Below, in pieces: positions 30,402-43,036 of a DNA stretch of 64,000 bases (position 1 is its first letter; each line of letters starts with the position of its first letter). A program made the position numbers and the translations under genes. A model generated the notes under the pieces. The model was given only the letters and a program-made list of their open reading frames with translations. It ran no database searches and was not told the DNA's origin. The DNA comes from Mycobacterium paraseoulense (GTDB lineage Bacteria; Actinomycetota; Actinomycetes; Mycobacteriales; Mycobacteriaceae): assembly GCF_010731655.1 (NCBI RefSeq), contig NZ_AP022619.1, forward strand, positions 3,596,001-3,660,000, given 5' to 3'.

Positions 30402-31610
30402 TCAATCGCGCAGTTCTTGGCCAAAGGTGGCCACCATGGCGTCCACGGCGAATTTGGGCTTGACGTTCATCGCCAACGCCTCGCGGCACTGAAGGACCGC
30501 CTCGATGCAGCGCAGCAGGCGCGGCGGCGGGGCATGGGCGGCCAGGGCCGCCACCCGGTCGGCCATGTCGGGATGGTTCGGCCGCACCGACCCCGCGCCC
30601 GCCGAGACCATGAGCGCGTCGCGGAAATAGGTCGCCAGGTCGATCAGCGCCCGGTCCAGGGCGTCGCGCGAGGCCCGCGTCTGACGCGACTTCTGCCGCC
30701 GTTCGAGGTCTTTCATCGCGCCCGTGGCACCGCGCATTGCCCCGGCGGTGCCCTTGCCGGTGCCACCGGCGCCCAGCGCCGTCCGCAGCTCCTCGGTCTC
30801 GGCCTCGGCACGGTCCGCGGTGAGCACCACGGCCTCCGCTTCGGCCGCGGCCACCAGTTCCTCGGCGGCGGCATAGGCCCGCGACGGCGTCGCGGCGTCC
30901 CGCACCAGCGCCAGCGCCCGCTCGCGGCGCGCGCGGGCCTCGGCATCGGTCGCCAGCCGCCGCGCCCGGCCCACGTGGCCGCCGCTGACCGACGCCGCCC
31001 AGTTCGCGGTCTCGGGGGTCAGGCCGTCGCTGTCGATCAGCACGCGCGCGATCGCCTCCGTGGGCGGGGTGACCAGCGCGACGTGCCGGCAGCGCGACCG
31101 CAACGTGATGGAGATGTCCTCCGGGTCCACCGACGGCGCGCACAACAGGAACACCGTCGACGGCGGCGGCTCCTCCACGACCTTCAGCAGCGCGTTGGCG
31201 GCGCCTTCGGTCAGCCGGTCGGCGTCCTCGATGACCACGATCTGCCGGTGCCCGGTGGCCGGGCGCCGGGATGCGATCTGCACGATGCCCCGCATCTCGT
31301 CGACCCCGATGGACAGCCCTTCGGGGATCACGCGGCGCACGTCGGCATGGGTACCGGCCATCGTCGTCGTGCACGCCCGGCATTGCCCGCAGCCGGGTTC
31401 CCCGTCGGAGGTGCACTGCAGCGCGGCCGCGAAGCACAGCGCCGCGACCGAACGCCCCGAGCCCGGGGGACCCGTGATCAGCCACGCATGTGTCATAGTC
31501 CCGCGGTCCGCATCGCTGTGAACCAGGTCACCGCGGGCCGCCCTGGCTGCGGCGAGCAATTCGGCGGTCACCACGTCCTGGCCTACCAGCCGCGTAAACA
31601 CCCCGGACAT
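30402..31610 (-). CDS. holB: DNA polymerase III delta' subunit
   Basis: Clamp-loader AAA subunit that helps place the sliding clamp on DNA. The 402-residue protein starts MSGVFTRLVGQDVV and has a P-loop-like GPPGSGRS. The four-cysteine zinc motif lies in CGQCRACTTT, preceded by the cysteine in GEPGC. The IEDADRLTEGAANALLKVVEEPP and SRC (sensor I) segments follow. The P-loop has Arg where an ATPase has Lys, consistent with delta' not hydrolysing ATP. The start matches the family N-terminus; the longer frame to 31871 is not credible. Confidence 0.92.
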   Translation of the reverse strand: MSGVFTRLVGQDVVTAELLAAARAARGDLVHSDADRGTMTHAWLITGPPGSGRSVAALCFAAALQCTSDGEPGCGQCRACTTTMAGTHADVRRVIPEGLSIGVDEMRGIVQIASRRPATGHRQIVVIEDADRLTEGAANALLKVVEEPPPSTVFLLCAPSVDPEDISITLRSRCRHVALVTPPTEAIARVLIDSDGLTPETANWAASVSGGHVGRARRLATDAEARARRERALALVRDAATPSRAYAAAEELVAAAEAEAVVLTADRAEAETEELRTALGAGGTGKGTAGAMRGATGAMKDLERRQKSRQTRASRDALDRALIDLATYFRDALMVSAGAGSVRPNHPDMADRVAALAAHAPPPRLLRCIEAVLQCREALAMNVKPKFAVDAMVATFGQELRD

Positions 31611-31764
31611 CACCGGTAACAGTAACCACCATCGCCGACAGATACCGATCGGCCACCGTATCGCGACAATGCCGTGACATTTCGTCGCTTTTCGGCCCGG
31701 ATCGGGGCGGCCGGAGATCGTTGTAAGTTTCCGACAAGTCCCTGCCGACCGATACGGTGGGATC

Positions 31765-33393
31765 GTGGCAACACCGGGAGCACTGCCCGGGCGGATCAGC
31801 GCATTCGTCCGGTGGGTGGTGCGTACCCCGTGGCCGCTGTTCTCGCTGAGCATGCTGCAGGCCGACATCATCGGCGCCCTGTTCGTGCTCGGCTTCCTGC
31901 GCTACGCGCTGCCCCCCGAGGATCGCATCCAGCTGCAGGATCTGCCGGTCCTCAACCTCGCCGTCTTCGGGACGGCCCTGGTGGTGTTGTTCCTGGCCGG
32001 CTGGATGGTGAACCTGAAGCTGCTGATGCCGGTCTTCCGCTGGCAGCGCCGCGACAACCTGCTCGCCGAGGCCGACCCGGCCGCCACCGAGCTGGCCCGC
32101 AGCCGTGCCCTGCGAATGCCGTTCTACCGGACGCTCATCAGCATGGCCGCCTGGTGCATCGGCGGCGTGGTGTTCATCATCGCCAGCTGGTCGGTGGCCC
32201 GGTTCGCCGCGCCCGTCGTGGCCGTCTCCACCGCGCTCGGCGCCGCGGCGACCGCGATCATCGGCTACCTGCAGTCCGAGCGGGTGCTGCGGCCGGTGGC
32301 CGTGGCGGCCCTGCGCAGCGGCGTGCCCGAGAACGTGAAGGCGCCCGGCGTGATCCTGCGGCAGATCCTGACGTGGATGCTGTCCACCGCCGTCCCGGTG
32401 CTGGCCATCGTGCTCGCGGTGATGGCGGACAAGGCGTCCCTGCTGCACGCCACGCCGGAGAAGCTGTTCACCCCCATCCTGTTGCTGGCGCTGGCGGCGC
32501 TGGGCATCGGCTTCGTGAGCACCCTGCTGGTGGCCATGTCGATCGCCGACCCGCTGCGCCAGCTGCGCTGGGCACTGTCGGAGGTGCAGCGCGGAAACTA
32601 CAACGCGCACATGCAGATCTACGACGCCAGCGAGCTGGGCCTGCTGCAGGCCGGCTTCAACGACATGGTGCGCGACCTGTCGGAGCGGCAGCGGCTGCGT
32701 GACCTGTTCGGTCGCTACGTCGGCGAGGACGTCGCCCGCCGGGCGCTGGAGCGCGGCACCGAGTTGGGCGGTCAGGAGCGCCACGTCGCGGTCCTGTTCG
32801 TCGACCTGGTCGGCTCGACCAAGCTCGCCGCGACGCGGCCGCCCGCCGAGGTGGTCCTCCTGCTCAACGAGTTCTTCCGGGTGGTGGTCGAAACCGTCGG
32901 CAAGCACGGCGGTTTCGTGAACAAGTTCCAGGGCGACGCCGCGCTGGCGATCTTCGGCGCGCCGATCGAACACCCCGACGCTTCGGGCGGCGCGCTCGCC
33001 GCCGCCCGCGAACTGCACGACGAGCTCCTGCCGGTGATCGGGTCGGCGGAGTTCGGGATCGGGGTGTCGGCGGGCCGGGCCATCGCCGGGCACATCGGCG
33101 CGCAGGCCCGCTTCGAGTACACGGTGATCGGCGACCCGGTCAACGAGGCCGCCCGGCTCACCGAGCTGGCCAAGCTCGAGCCCGGCCACGTGCTGGCGTC
33201 GGCGATCGCGGTCAGCGGCGCACTGGACGCCGAGGCCCTGTGCTGGGACGTGGGCGAGGTGGTCGAGCTGCGCGGGCGCACCGCCCCCACTCAGCTCGCG
33301 CGGCCGGTGAAACTGGCGGGATCCCAGGAGTCCCAACCCGTCCGGCCCGTCCGCGAGAATGTGCACAGCGAGGCCATCGGCCCCGGTTTCTAG
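31765..33393 (+). CDS. Membrane adenylate cyclase, class III, with HAMP domain (Rv3645-like)
   Basis: A 542-residue cyclase. Six membrane helices lie in the first 270 residues, followed by a HAMP linker (IADPLRQLRWALSEVQRGNY) at about 260-320. The cyclase domain at about 335-510 keeps the key residues: metal Asp in LFVDLVGSTKLA, Lys and second Asp in NKFQGDAALAIFG, and Asn plus Arg in IGDPVNEAARL. It should therefore be active in making cAMP. M. tuberculosis Rv3645 has the same layout and has been linked to fatty-acid and drug tolerance. GTG start. Divergent from holB. Confidence 0.93.
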   Translation: MATPGALPGRISAFVRWVVRTPWPLFSLSMLQADIIGALFVLGFLRYALPPEDRIQLQDLPVLNLAVFGTALVVLFLAGWMVNLKLLMPVFRWQRRDNLLAEADPAATELARSRALRMPFYRTLISMAAWCIGGVVFIIASWSVARFAAPVVAVSTALGAAATAIIGYLQSERVLRPVAVAALRSGVPENVKAPGVILRQILTWMLSTAVPVLAIVLAVMADKASLLHATPEKLFTPILLLALAALGIGFVSTLLVAMSIADPLRQLRWALSEVQRGNYNAHMQIYDASELGLLQAGFNDMVRDLSERQRLRDLFGRYVGEDVARRALERGTELGGQERHVAVLFVDLVGSTKLAATRPPAEVVLLLNEFFRVVVETVGKHGGFVNKFQGDAALAIFGAPIEHPDASGGALAAARELHDELLPVIGSAEFGIGVSAGRAIAGHIGAQARFEYTVIGDPVNEAARLTELAKLEPGHVLASAIAVSGALDAEALCWDVGEVVELRGRTAPTQLARPVKLAGSQESQPVRPVRENVHSEAIGPGF

Positions 33394-33399
33394 GCCGGC

Positions 33400-36207
<2,808 letters not shown>

Positions 36208-36400
36208 CTACGCTTACGCTCCATCCTTGATTCCCGGCCCCCTGCGAGGCCACCCCGCAGAAGAATGACAGGCCGGCGTCAAAAATTCCGTGGAAATTCA
36301 GATACGCCGGCGTTCCTTCGCCCTCGGGCACCTGACAATTTCGCACCATTGGGCGCGCCTGCGCAAACCGGCCGCGCGATACGCAAATCGTTTTACGCGG

Positions 36401-36991
36401 TTATACCCGCGGCCACACCGATGCGACGTCAACGCCCTCGGGGGCTTCGCCCACGTTCTCTACCAGGCGCGATAGCCGCCGGCGGCCGCTGATCCGCAGC
36501 GCAGGACGGCCGCCGCGGGTGCCGATCAACGTGGGGGCAATTCCGACCCGCATCAAAGCCGACGCCAGCGGGGAATGGGTGTCGGGCGCGTGGGGATCGA
36601 GCCCAAGCAGGTAATGGTCGCCCTCGGGGTGACCGGCCGCCAGCGTCCACGCCCGCAATTCGCGCGGCCCGGGCAGCCACCGCGGCGGCACCGTCTTGAC
36701 CGCCCCGCGCGTCCAGGCGGCGGCCAAGCTCACCAACGATGCGGTGACCGCCGTCCGCACCAGCGGGGTGTCCTCGTCGGTGCGGGAAATCTCGGGCACC
36801 AGCCCCGCCTCGCGGATCATCTCGGCCAGCGCGCCCGCGCGCCAAGCCTGATCCACCACCACCGAGAGCCGCGCGCCCTGGGACTCCGGACCGCCGACCA
36901 TGACGATCTGACCGGAAGCCGCCAGCACCCCGGAGAGATCGGCGACCGCGGGCGGCACCGACTCCGCTGTGAAGAAGGAAAGCTGGCTCAC
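36401..36991 (-). CDS. Conserved hypothetical protein, Rv3647c-like
   Basis: A 196-residue soluble, Ala/Leu/Arg-rich protein with no membrane segment or recognisable catalytic motif. It starts with GTG at 36991 (MSQLSFFTAESVPPAVADL) and contains a conserved WTRGAVKTVPPRWLPGPREL stretch. It is found between topA and cspA in mycobacteria generally, which supports it as a real gene. Function unknown. It is 193 bases upstream of topA, and that gap probably carries the topA promoter. Confidence 0.82.
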   Translation of the reverse strand: MSQLSFFTAESVPPAVADLSGVLAASGQIVMVGGPESQGARLSVVVDQAWRAGALAEMIREAGLVPEISRTDEDTPLVRTAVTASLVSLAAAWTRGAVKTVPPRWLPGPRELRAWTLAAGHPEGDHYLLGLDPHAPDTHSPLASALMRVGIAPTLIGTRGGRPALRISGRRRLSRLVENVGEAPEGVDVASVWPRV

Positions 36992-37071
36992 GCCACCGAC
37001 AGTAGGCCAGGTCCACCATCCGCGTCTTGAGGTAACCGGCGCGGCGCTGGTTTCGCGGGCCGGCCCGAACG

Positions 37072-37096
37072 AAAACCCCCCGGCGGGCCCGCGGGG
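37072..37096 (-). terminator. Probable rho-independent terminator of cspA
   Basis: On the minus strand CCCCG (37096-37092) and CGGGG (37082-37078) form a stem around a CGGGCCCGC loop that is itself palindromic. GG and TTTT follow at 37077-37072. It lies 39-63 bases after the cspA stop. Confidence 0.55.
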
Positions 37097-37134
37097 CGGG
37101 ACTGCACGGGGGGTCCGTGGAGAATCGGCTCGTC

Positions 37135-37338
37135 TTAGACGGAGCGGACTCCGGTGGCCTGGGGGCCCTTAGGGCTGTGGCCGATTTCGAACTCGACCTT
37201 CTGGTTTTCTTCGAGGGTGCGGAAGCCCGAACCCTGGATCTCCGTGTAGTGGACAAACACGTCTGCGGAGCCGTCTTCGGGGGCAATGAACCCGAAGCCC
37301 TTCTCCGCGTTGAACCACTTCACAGTTCCCTGTGGCAT
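37135..37338 (-). CDS. cspA: Cold-shock protein CspA
   Basis: A 67-residue single OB-fold RNA/DNA chaperone with both RNP motifs (KGFGFI and VFVHY) and the usual start [18 protein letters not shown]. The ATG at 37338 is preceded by GGAAAG. Corresponds to Rv3648c. A long upstream region (about 250 bases to the divergent helicase gene) probably provides a structured 5' leader, as is usual for cold-shock genes, although I did not identify specific elements in it. Confidence 0.96.
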   Translation of the reverse strand: MPQGTVKWFNAEKGFGFIAPEDGSADVFVHYTEIQGSGFRTLEENQKVEFEIGHSPKGPQATGVRSV

Positions 37339-37597
37339 CTCTCGATCTTTCCTTTTCTTCTGGGTGCGGGGCATCGCCTTTCGATGCCCCGGGCCTGGTA
37401 CGACCGCCATACCTCGCTCAGTCGCCGGAACTTCACCCGACCGATTAACCTCGCAGGAACCGCGGCCGCAACGTCGATCCTGCGAAAGTTTGACACGAAC
37501 ACAGAAGCTGCGACCGCAAATAGTCAACCATGTTCATCGCTTCGGCGACAGACTTGCGCCTTGGACGGAGTCTCAGCCGGGTCCCAGGAGGGTGCGA

Positions 37598-39928
37598 ATG
37601 GCGAGTTTCGGCAGCGAGCTGCTCGCCGCCGCGCTCGCCGGCACCGCCGCCGACGAGCACCCGCTGCGCCACGTCGCCGAGCTGCCGCCGCGAAGCGGCC
37701 GCCCGCACAGCTGGCCGGCGTGGGCCGAGCCCGACGTGGTGCGCGCGTTCACCGACCGCGGCGTCGGGTCCCCCTGGTCGCACCAGTCGGCGGCCGCGGA
37801 ATTGGCGCACGCCGGCCGTCATGTGGTGGTGAGCACCGGGACGGCGTCGGGCAAGTCGCTGGCGTATCAGCTTCCCGTCCTCAACGCGCTGGCCACCGAT
37901 CCACGCGCCCGGGTGCTCTACCTGTCGCCGACGAAGGCGCTGGGCCACGATCAGTTGCGCGCCGCGCACGCGCTGACGGCCGCGATCCCGCGGCTGCATG
38001 ACGTCGCCCCCACCGCCTACGACGGCGACAGCCCCCCAGAGGTCCGCCGCTTCGCGCGCGAACGGTCCCGCTGGCTGTTCTCCAATCCCGACATGATCCA
38101 TCTGTCGATCTTGCGCAACCATGCCCGCTGGGCGGTGCTGCTGCGGGGTCTTCGCTTCGTGATCGTCGACGAATGCCATTACTACCGTGGAGTTTTCGGC
38201 TCCAATGTGGCGATGGTGCTGCGCCGGCTGCTGCGGCTGTGTGCCCGGTACTCGTCGGCGCCGACGGTGATCTTCGCCAGCGCGACGACGGATGCTCCGG
38301 GCGCGACGGCCGCCGAGCTGATCGGGCTTCCGGTCGAGGAGGTCACCGAGGACGGGTCGCCGCAGGGCGCGCGGACGGTGGCGCTGTGGGAGCCGGCGCT
38401 GCGGGCCGACCTGCTGGGCGAGAACGGTGCGCCGGTGCGCCGCTCGGCCGGCGCGGAGGCGGCGCGGGTGATGGCCGACCTGGTCGCCGAGGGGGCGCAG
38501 ACGCTGACGTTCGTCCGCTCGCGCCGCGCCGCGGAGCTGACCGCCCTGGGCGCCCAGGCGCGGCTGGCCGACATCGCCCCGCAGCTCTGCGGCAAGGTGG
38601 CGTCGTATCGGGCCGGATATCTCGCCGAGGACCGCACCGCGCTGGAGCGCGCCCTGGCGGAAGGCCGGCTGCGCGGGCTGGCCACCACGAACGCCCTGGA
38701 GTTGGGTGTCGACATCGCGGGGCTGGACGCGGTGGTGCTCGCCGGGTTCCCCGGGACGGTCGCGTCGTTCTGGCAGCAGGCCGGCCGGTCGGGCCGGCGC
38801 GGGCAGGGCGCGCTGGTGGTGCTGATCGCCCGCGACGATCCGCTGGACACCTACCTGGTCCACAACCCGGCCGCGCTGCTGGGCAAGCCGGTCGAACGGG
38901 TGGTGATCGATCCCGCCAATCCCTACATCTTGGGACCCCAACTTCTGTGTGCGGCAACCGAAATGCCGCTCGATGAGGCCGAGGTGCGTGACTTCGGCGC
39001 CACGGCGGTGGCCGAGGGCCTCATCGACGACGGACTGCTGCGGCGCCGCAACGGCAAGTATTTTCCCGCGGCCGGCCTGGAACCGCATGGGGCGGTGGAC
39101 ATCCGGGGGTCGGCGGGCGGCCAGATCGTGATCGTGGAGGCAGACACCGGGCGGTTGCTGGGCAGCACCGGCGTCGGTCAGGCCCCGGCGTCGGTCCACC
39201 CGGGCGCCGTCTACCTGCATCAGGGCGAGAGTTACGTCGTCGACTCGCTGGACCTCGAGGACGCCATCGCCTTCGTGCACGCCGAGGACCCCGGTTACGC
39301 CACGTTCGCGCGGGAGATCACCGACATCGCCGTCACCGGCACCGGGGAACGCGCGCGGTTCGGGCCGGTCACCCTGGGGCTGGTGCCGGTCACCGTCACG
39401 CACCGGGTGGTGGGGTATCTGCGCCGCCGGCTTTCCGGGGAGGTGATCGACTTCATCGAGCTGGACATGCCCGAGCAGACGTTGGCGACCACCGCGGTGA
39501 TGTACACCATCACCGAAGAGGCGTTGCTGCGCAACGGTATTGACGAGCCGCGGATCCCCGGGTCGCTGCATGCCGCCGAGCACGCGGCGATCGGCCTGCT
39601 GCCGTTGGTGGCCAGCTGCGACCGCGGTGACATCGGCGGCCTGTCCACGGCGGTGGGACCGGACCCGGCCGGCCTGCCCAGTGTCTTCGTCTACGACGGC
39701 TATCCCGGCGGCGCCGGGTTCGCCGAACGCGGCTTCCGCCAGGTGAGCACCTGGCTGGGTGCGACGGCCGCCGCCATCGAGGCGTGTGAGTGCCCCCGGG
39801 GATGTCCGTCCTGCGTGCAATCCCCCAAATGCGGCAACGGCAACGACCCGCTCGACAAGGCGGGTGCGGTGCGCGTGCTGCGATTGGTGCTCGCGGAACT
39901 GCCGCACGAGCAGCGATCCGGCGGATGA
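37598..39928 (+). CDS. SF2 DNA helicase with DUF1998 domain (SftH/MrfA type)
   Basis: A 776-residue DNA-dependent ATPase of the group studied in M. smegmatis as SftH and related to Bacillus MrfA and Hrq1. Motif I is STGTASGKSLAYQ, motif II DECHYYRGVFGSN, motif III FASATT, and motif VI QQAGRSGRRGQGA. The C-terminal DUF1998 part ends with a four-cysteine zinc site in CECPRGCPSCVQSPKCG, at about residue 730. A 3'-to-5' helicase role in DNA repair is likely from the family. The ATG at 37598 follows CAGGAGGG; the longer frame from 37286 crosses cspA and is rejected. Confidence 0.92.
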   Translation: MASFGSELLAAALAGTAADEHPLRHVAELPPRSGRPHSWPAWAEPDVVRAFTDRGVGSPWSHQSAAAELAHAGRHVVVSTGTASGKSLAYQLPVLNALATDPRARVLYLSPTKALGHDQLRAAHALTAAIPRLHDVAPTAYDGDSPPEVRRFARERSRWLFSNPDMIHLSILRNHARWAVLLRGLRFVIVDECHYYRGVFGSNVAMVLRRLLRLCARYSSAPTVIFASATTDAPGATAAELIGLPVEEVTEDGSPQGARTVALWEPALRADLLGENGAPVRRSAGAEAARVMADLVAEGAQTLTFVRSRRAAELTALGAQARLADIAPQLCGKVASYRAGYLAEDRTALERALAEGRLRGLATTNALELGVDIAGLDAVVLAGFPGTVASFWQQAGRSGRRGQGALVVLIARDDPLDTYLVHNPAALLGKPVERVVIDPANPYILGPQLLCAATEMPLDEAEVRDFGATAVAEGLIDDGLLRRRNGKYFPAAGLEPHGAVDIRGSAGGQIVIVEADTGRLLGSTGVGQAPASVHPGAVYLHQGESYVVDSLDLEDAIAFVHAEDPGYATFAREITDIAVTGTGERARFGPVTLGLVPVTVTHRVVGYLRRRLSGEVIDFIELDMPEQTLATTAVMYTITEEALLRNGIDEPRIPGSLHAAEHAAIGLLPLVASCDRGDIGGLSTAVGPDPAGLPSVFVYDGYPGGAGFAERGFRQVSTWLGATAAAIEACECPRGCPSCVQSPKCGNGNDPLDKAGAVRVLRLVLAELPHEQRSGG

Positions 39929-40007
39929 CGACCGGCCCCTCGACCGCCGACCACGGTGCTGTGCCCCCTGACGCCGATGCCAAGCCCGAGGCCTTGGCCC
40001 CTCGCCG

Positions 40008-40013
40008 TAAAAT
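40008..40013 (+). promoter_or_regulatory. -10 box for a probably leaderless Rv3651-like transcript
   Basis: TAAAAT lies 7 bases before the ATG at 40021, so transcription would begin at or next to the start codon. No ribosome site precedes the ATG. This supports 40021 rather than the upstream ATG at 39925 as the start of the gene. Confidence 0.5.
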
Positions 40014-40020
40014 CGGCCGC

Positions 40021-41058
40021 ATGGGCCACGACTGGCTGCTCGTGGAGACGCTGGGCGGCGAACCCACCGTGGTGGCGCAGGGGCGCCAACTGAAAAACCT
40101 CGTCCCCATCACCACGTTCATGCGCCGCAGCCCCTATCTCTCCGCGGTCCGGACGGCGATCGCCGAATCGGTACAGACGGGGCAGAGCCTGACCAGCATC
40201 ACCCCCAAGCGCGACCGCGTCATTCGCACCGAACCGGTGGTCATGTCCGACGGCCATATCCACGGCGTGCACGTGTGGACGGGCCCCGCCGACGCCGAAC
40301 CTCCCGAGCGGCCCACCCCCGGGCCGCTGAAGTGGGATCTGACGCTGGGTGTCGCCACCGACACCCGGGAGTCGCTGATGAACAGCGGAAAGAATCCCGA
40401 AGTCGAGGTGACCTTCGGCAGGGCCTTCGCGGAAGACCTCCCCTCTCGCGAGCTCAATCCCAACGAGACCAAGGTGCTTGCCATGGCCGTCAAGGCCGAG
40501 CCCGACCAAACGCTATGCAGCACATGGGATCTCACCGATTGGCAGGGCAATCCGATGCGGATCGGTTTTGTCGCGCGCACCGGCCTGGAGACCGGCCCCG
40601 ACGGCCGGGACCACCTGGTCGCCCGGGCGATCAACTGGCGCGCCGAACTCAAGGGCCCGCAGGTCTCGACAGACGATCTGGCGCAACGGATCCTGAGCGG
40701 ACTGGCCCAGGCCGGCGTCCACCGCGCGCTGATCGACCTCAAGAACTGGGCCCTGCTGAAATGGCTGGACGAGCCCTGCACCTTCTACGACTGGCGGGGC
40801 AGCGAGACGGGCAAGCCGAAGGTGCACCCCGACGACCAGCACCTGGTGTCCTCGATGACCGAGGAATTCGCCCACGGCGCGACCAGCCGAGTGCTGCGCA
40901 TGCCGGGCCGCGACACCGAATGGGTGCCGGTGCACGTGACCGTCAACAGGGTCGAACTCGAACCGGACGCCTACGCCGGGCTGGTCTCGCTGCGGTTGCC
41001 CTCCGACGAGGAACTCGCCGCCGCGGGACTGACGGGCGTCCCCGACGCGAGGGCCTAA
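40021..41058 (+). CDS. Mycobacterium-specific sensor-domain protein, Rv3651-like
   Basis: A 345-residue soluble protein whose length equals the M. tuberculosis protein Rv3651, reported from its structure to contain three sensor-type domains, one of them PAS-like. It begins MGHDWLLVETLGGEPTVVAQG; a middle region starts KWDLTLGVATDTRESLM; a third part begins near LAQRILSGLAQAGVHR. No output domain (kinase, cyclase, DNA-binding) is present, so it probably signals through a partner. An upstream ATG at 39925 overlaps the helicase stop and remains possible. Converges with the radical SAM gene, with stops overlapping by 4 bases. Confidence 0.85.
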   Translation: MGHDWLLVETLGGEPTVVAQGRQLKNLVPITTFMRRSPYLSAVRTAIAESVQTGQSLTSITPKRDRVIRTEPVVMSDGHIHGVHVWTGPADAEPPERPTPGPLKWDLTLGVATDTRESLMNSGKNPEVEVTFGRAFAEDLPSRELNPNETKVLAMAVKAEPDQTLCSTWDLTDWQGNPMRIGFVARTGLETGPDGRDHLVARAINWRAELKGPQVSTDDLAQRILSGLAQAGVHRALIDLKNWALLKWLDEPCTFYDWRGSETGKPKVHPDDQHLVSSMTEEFAHGATSRVLRMPGRDTEWVPVHVTVNRVELEPDAYAGLVSLRLPSDEELAAAGLTGVPDARA

Positions 41059-42605
41059 CCGACGACCGGCAGCAAGCGTTCGGCGGCGACCGACAGCCGC
41101 TGGCCGCCGAGTTGCGGCCACGCCTGCACCGCGCAGAACGGCGCGCACTGGTCCTGCGCCGAGCGGGTGCCGACGTGCACGCAGCACTGCACCAACCGCT
41201 CTTCGATCATCGTCGAGAGGTCCATGAACGGTTTGACCGTGATGCGAACGACGCGCTCACCCAGCAGCTGCCTCAGCTTTCGCCGGCGCCCGGGCAGCGC
41301 GGCGGACGCCACCGTCAGCAACGTCGCGATGCCCAGGTCGCAGTTCTCGCAGATCATGCGCCACACGTCCGACATCTGAGGATGCGACAGCGAAGACTGC
41401 TCCGACAGCAAGCCCATCAGGGATTCCCGCACGGCCAGCCGCAATTCGCGGGGAAGGTCGGAGTCGGCGATCCGGTTGGCGATCAGACCCAGCTTGCCTT
41501 TGAGGTTGTCGTGGCCGATCAGCGCGACCAGTGAGCGCCAGTTCCCGCTGTCGTCGTTGAGCAGGTACCCGACCGAACAGCAGTGCGGGTGCGAGCACGG
41601 CAGTGCGGTCAGGTCCCGCCAGGTGACCAGGCCGCCGGTCTGCGGTCCCAACCGCTTGAGCACGCCGGTGTGGGTCAGCCGGCTTTGCGGATCGATGAGA
41701 CCCGAACGGCCGGAAGCGAATTGCGGCTGGATGCTCACCCCACCGACGTAGGGTGTGTCCAGCGCCAGCTTGACGACGTCGCCGATCTCGCCGTCGTTGA
41801 CCCCGAGCGCGGCGGTCATCACGAGCGTGGTGAAGATTTCGCGTTCGGAAAGTAGCCGCAGCGCCGCCTGTTTGACGCGGGACAGGTCACCGCCACGGTG
41901 GTAGCGGTGCGCGGCCGTCGAGAGCCCGTCGTACTGCAGATACACCTCGACCCGTTCGCGATGCTCGGTGAGCAGGTCGAGCAGCCCGTCATCGTGGGCT
42001 ATCCGTATACCATTGGTATTCAACAGAATTCGTGTTATCGGCCGCGAGCTGAGCTCGGCGAGCAGCTCGGGAAGCTGCGGGTGCAGGCTGGGTTCTCCGC
42101 CGCTGAGCATCACCACGTCGAGGCGGCCGTTCTCGCGCGCGAGCCGCTGGTCGACGTTGGCCAGCACGTCGCCGACGGCGACGACATCGCGCAGGTCGGG
42201 CGAGGAGTCGGCGAAACACGTCGGGCAGCGCAGGTTGCAGGCCGCGGCGATGTCTTCGAGCAGGATGCAGGTGTGCTGGGTCTGCATCGGCGGCAGGCCG
42301 CGCAGATAGGCCGACGGTATGGGGTCGAAGTTGTCGGGCGCGTCGGGGACATGGGCCTTGGTGGGCGCGGTCCACTCCTCGAGATAGGAAAGGATCGCCG
42401 GGTCTTCGTCGTACAGCGTCCGAACGAGCCCGTGTGTCCGACAGCCACGTTCGAGCCAGACCTGCCCGTCGTCGCGCACGGCCAGCCAGCCGCTGAGCCG
42501 CGCCACGGCGCTCAATGGGCGGTCGGGCTCCTCGGCATGACAGTGCGGACAAAAGGCGTTGACGTAGCGGTGGATTCGGTCGCCCCGCAGGTCCATGCCG
42601 CTCAT
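41055..42605 (-). CDS. Radical SAM protein of the MJ0619/Tes-like family (COG1964 type)
   Basis: A 516-residue protein. The N-terminal zinc/rubredoxin-like site is Cys19, Cys22, Cys55 and possibly His58 (FCPHCH, GCRTHG). The radical SAM cluster motif CNLRCPTC has cysteines 123, 127 and 130, with the SAM-binding GGEP at 169-172. C-terminal cysteines likely hold auxiliary Fe-S clusters: LPCSHPHCC (337, 342, 343), CENC (419, 422), CC at 474-475, and CAPFC (487, 491). The combined layout is that of MJ0619, archaeal tetraether lipid synthase Tes and bacterial relatives, which methylate or join unactivated carbons. ATG 42605 overlaps the upstream stop (ATGA). No M. tuberculosis counterpart at this locus is known to me. 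Confidence 0.85.
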   Translation of the reverse strand: MSGMDLRGDRIHRYVNAFCPHCHAEEPDRPLSAVARLSGWLAVRDDGQVWLERGCRTHGLVRTLYDEDPAILSYLEEWTAPTKAHVPDAPDNFDPIPSAYLRGLPPMQTQHTCILLEDIAAACNLRCPTCFADSSPDLRDVVAVGDVLANVDQRLARENGRLDVVMLSGGEPSLHPQLPELLAELSSRPITRILLNTNGIRIAHDDGLLDLLTEHRERVEVYLQYDGLSTAAHRYHRGGDLSRVKQAALRLLSEREIFTTLVMTAALGVNDGEIGDVVKLALDTPYVGGVSIQPQFASGRSGLIDPQSRLTHTGVLKRLGPQTGGLVTWRDLTALPCSHPHCCSVGYLLNDDSGNWRSLVALIGHDNLKGKLGLIANRIADSDLPRELRLAVRESLMGLLSEQSSLSHPQMSDVWRMICENCDLGIATLLTVASAALPGRRRKLRQLLGERVVRITVKPFMDLSTMIEERLVQCCVHVGTRSAQDQCAPFCAVQAWPQLGGQRLSVAAERLLPVVG

Positions 42606-43036
42606 CGGGTCAGGTGATAGAGCATCGGGTTCAGCCCGGTACAGATGCCGACGGTGAGGATGGAGGTGAGCGCCCAGCCGATCATCAGTCCCATCCCGAT
42701 CCCCCTCGCCCACGCGCTCCTCTTCGCGAACAACAACCCTCCCCCGCCGCCGAAGGCGATCATCGCGAGCAGGACGGCCCCGGTCGCGAACGCGATCTTC
42801 GGCGCGACGGCATTGGCGAGTCCGAACAACACCAGCGGGCCTAGGACCGTGTTGATTCCGACGTACAGGACCATCCCGGCGATCGCGGCGCCGAAGATTT
42901 CCCCGCCGCTCGGCTTGCGCGGCGGCGGTTGCCAGCCGGGGTACGGCTGGTTCATGTCATAGGGGTAGCCGGGCGGGGGCCAGTCCGGGGGGCGCCAGCC
43001 GTCCGGCGGAGGGGGACCCGGCGGTGGGTTCGTCAT
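42602..43036 (-). CDS. Small membrane protein with Pro-rich N-terminus, middle gene of the radical SAM/Lgt-like module
   Basis: A 144-residue protein. Residues 1-42 are very rich in Pro, Gly, Trp and Tyr (PPPGPPPPDGWRPPDWPPPG), as in many mycobacterial membrane proteins with disordered cytoplasmic ends. Three hydrophobic helices follow, at about 47-70, 76-97 and 108-130. There is no catalytic motif. It overlaps both neighbours by exactly 4 bases (ATGA on each side), so it is made in step with the Lgt-like and radical SAM proteins and could be a membrane adaptor for them. That role is inferred. Confidence 0.75.
   Translation of the reverse strand: MTNPPPGPPPPDGWRPPDWPPPGYPYDMNQPYPGWQPPPRKPSGGEIFGAAIAGMVLYVGINTVLGPLVLFGLANAVAPKIAFATGAVLLAMIAFGGGGGLLFAKRSAWARGIGMGLMIGWALTSILTVGICTGLNPMLYHLTR

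Noticed and set aside
37445..39907. An 820-codon minus-strand open frame antisense to the helicase gene
   Set aside because: It is a codon-usage shadow of the SftH-type gene; its composition is Arg/Gln/Gly-rich with no motifs.
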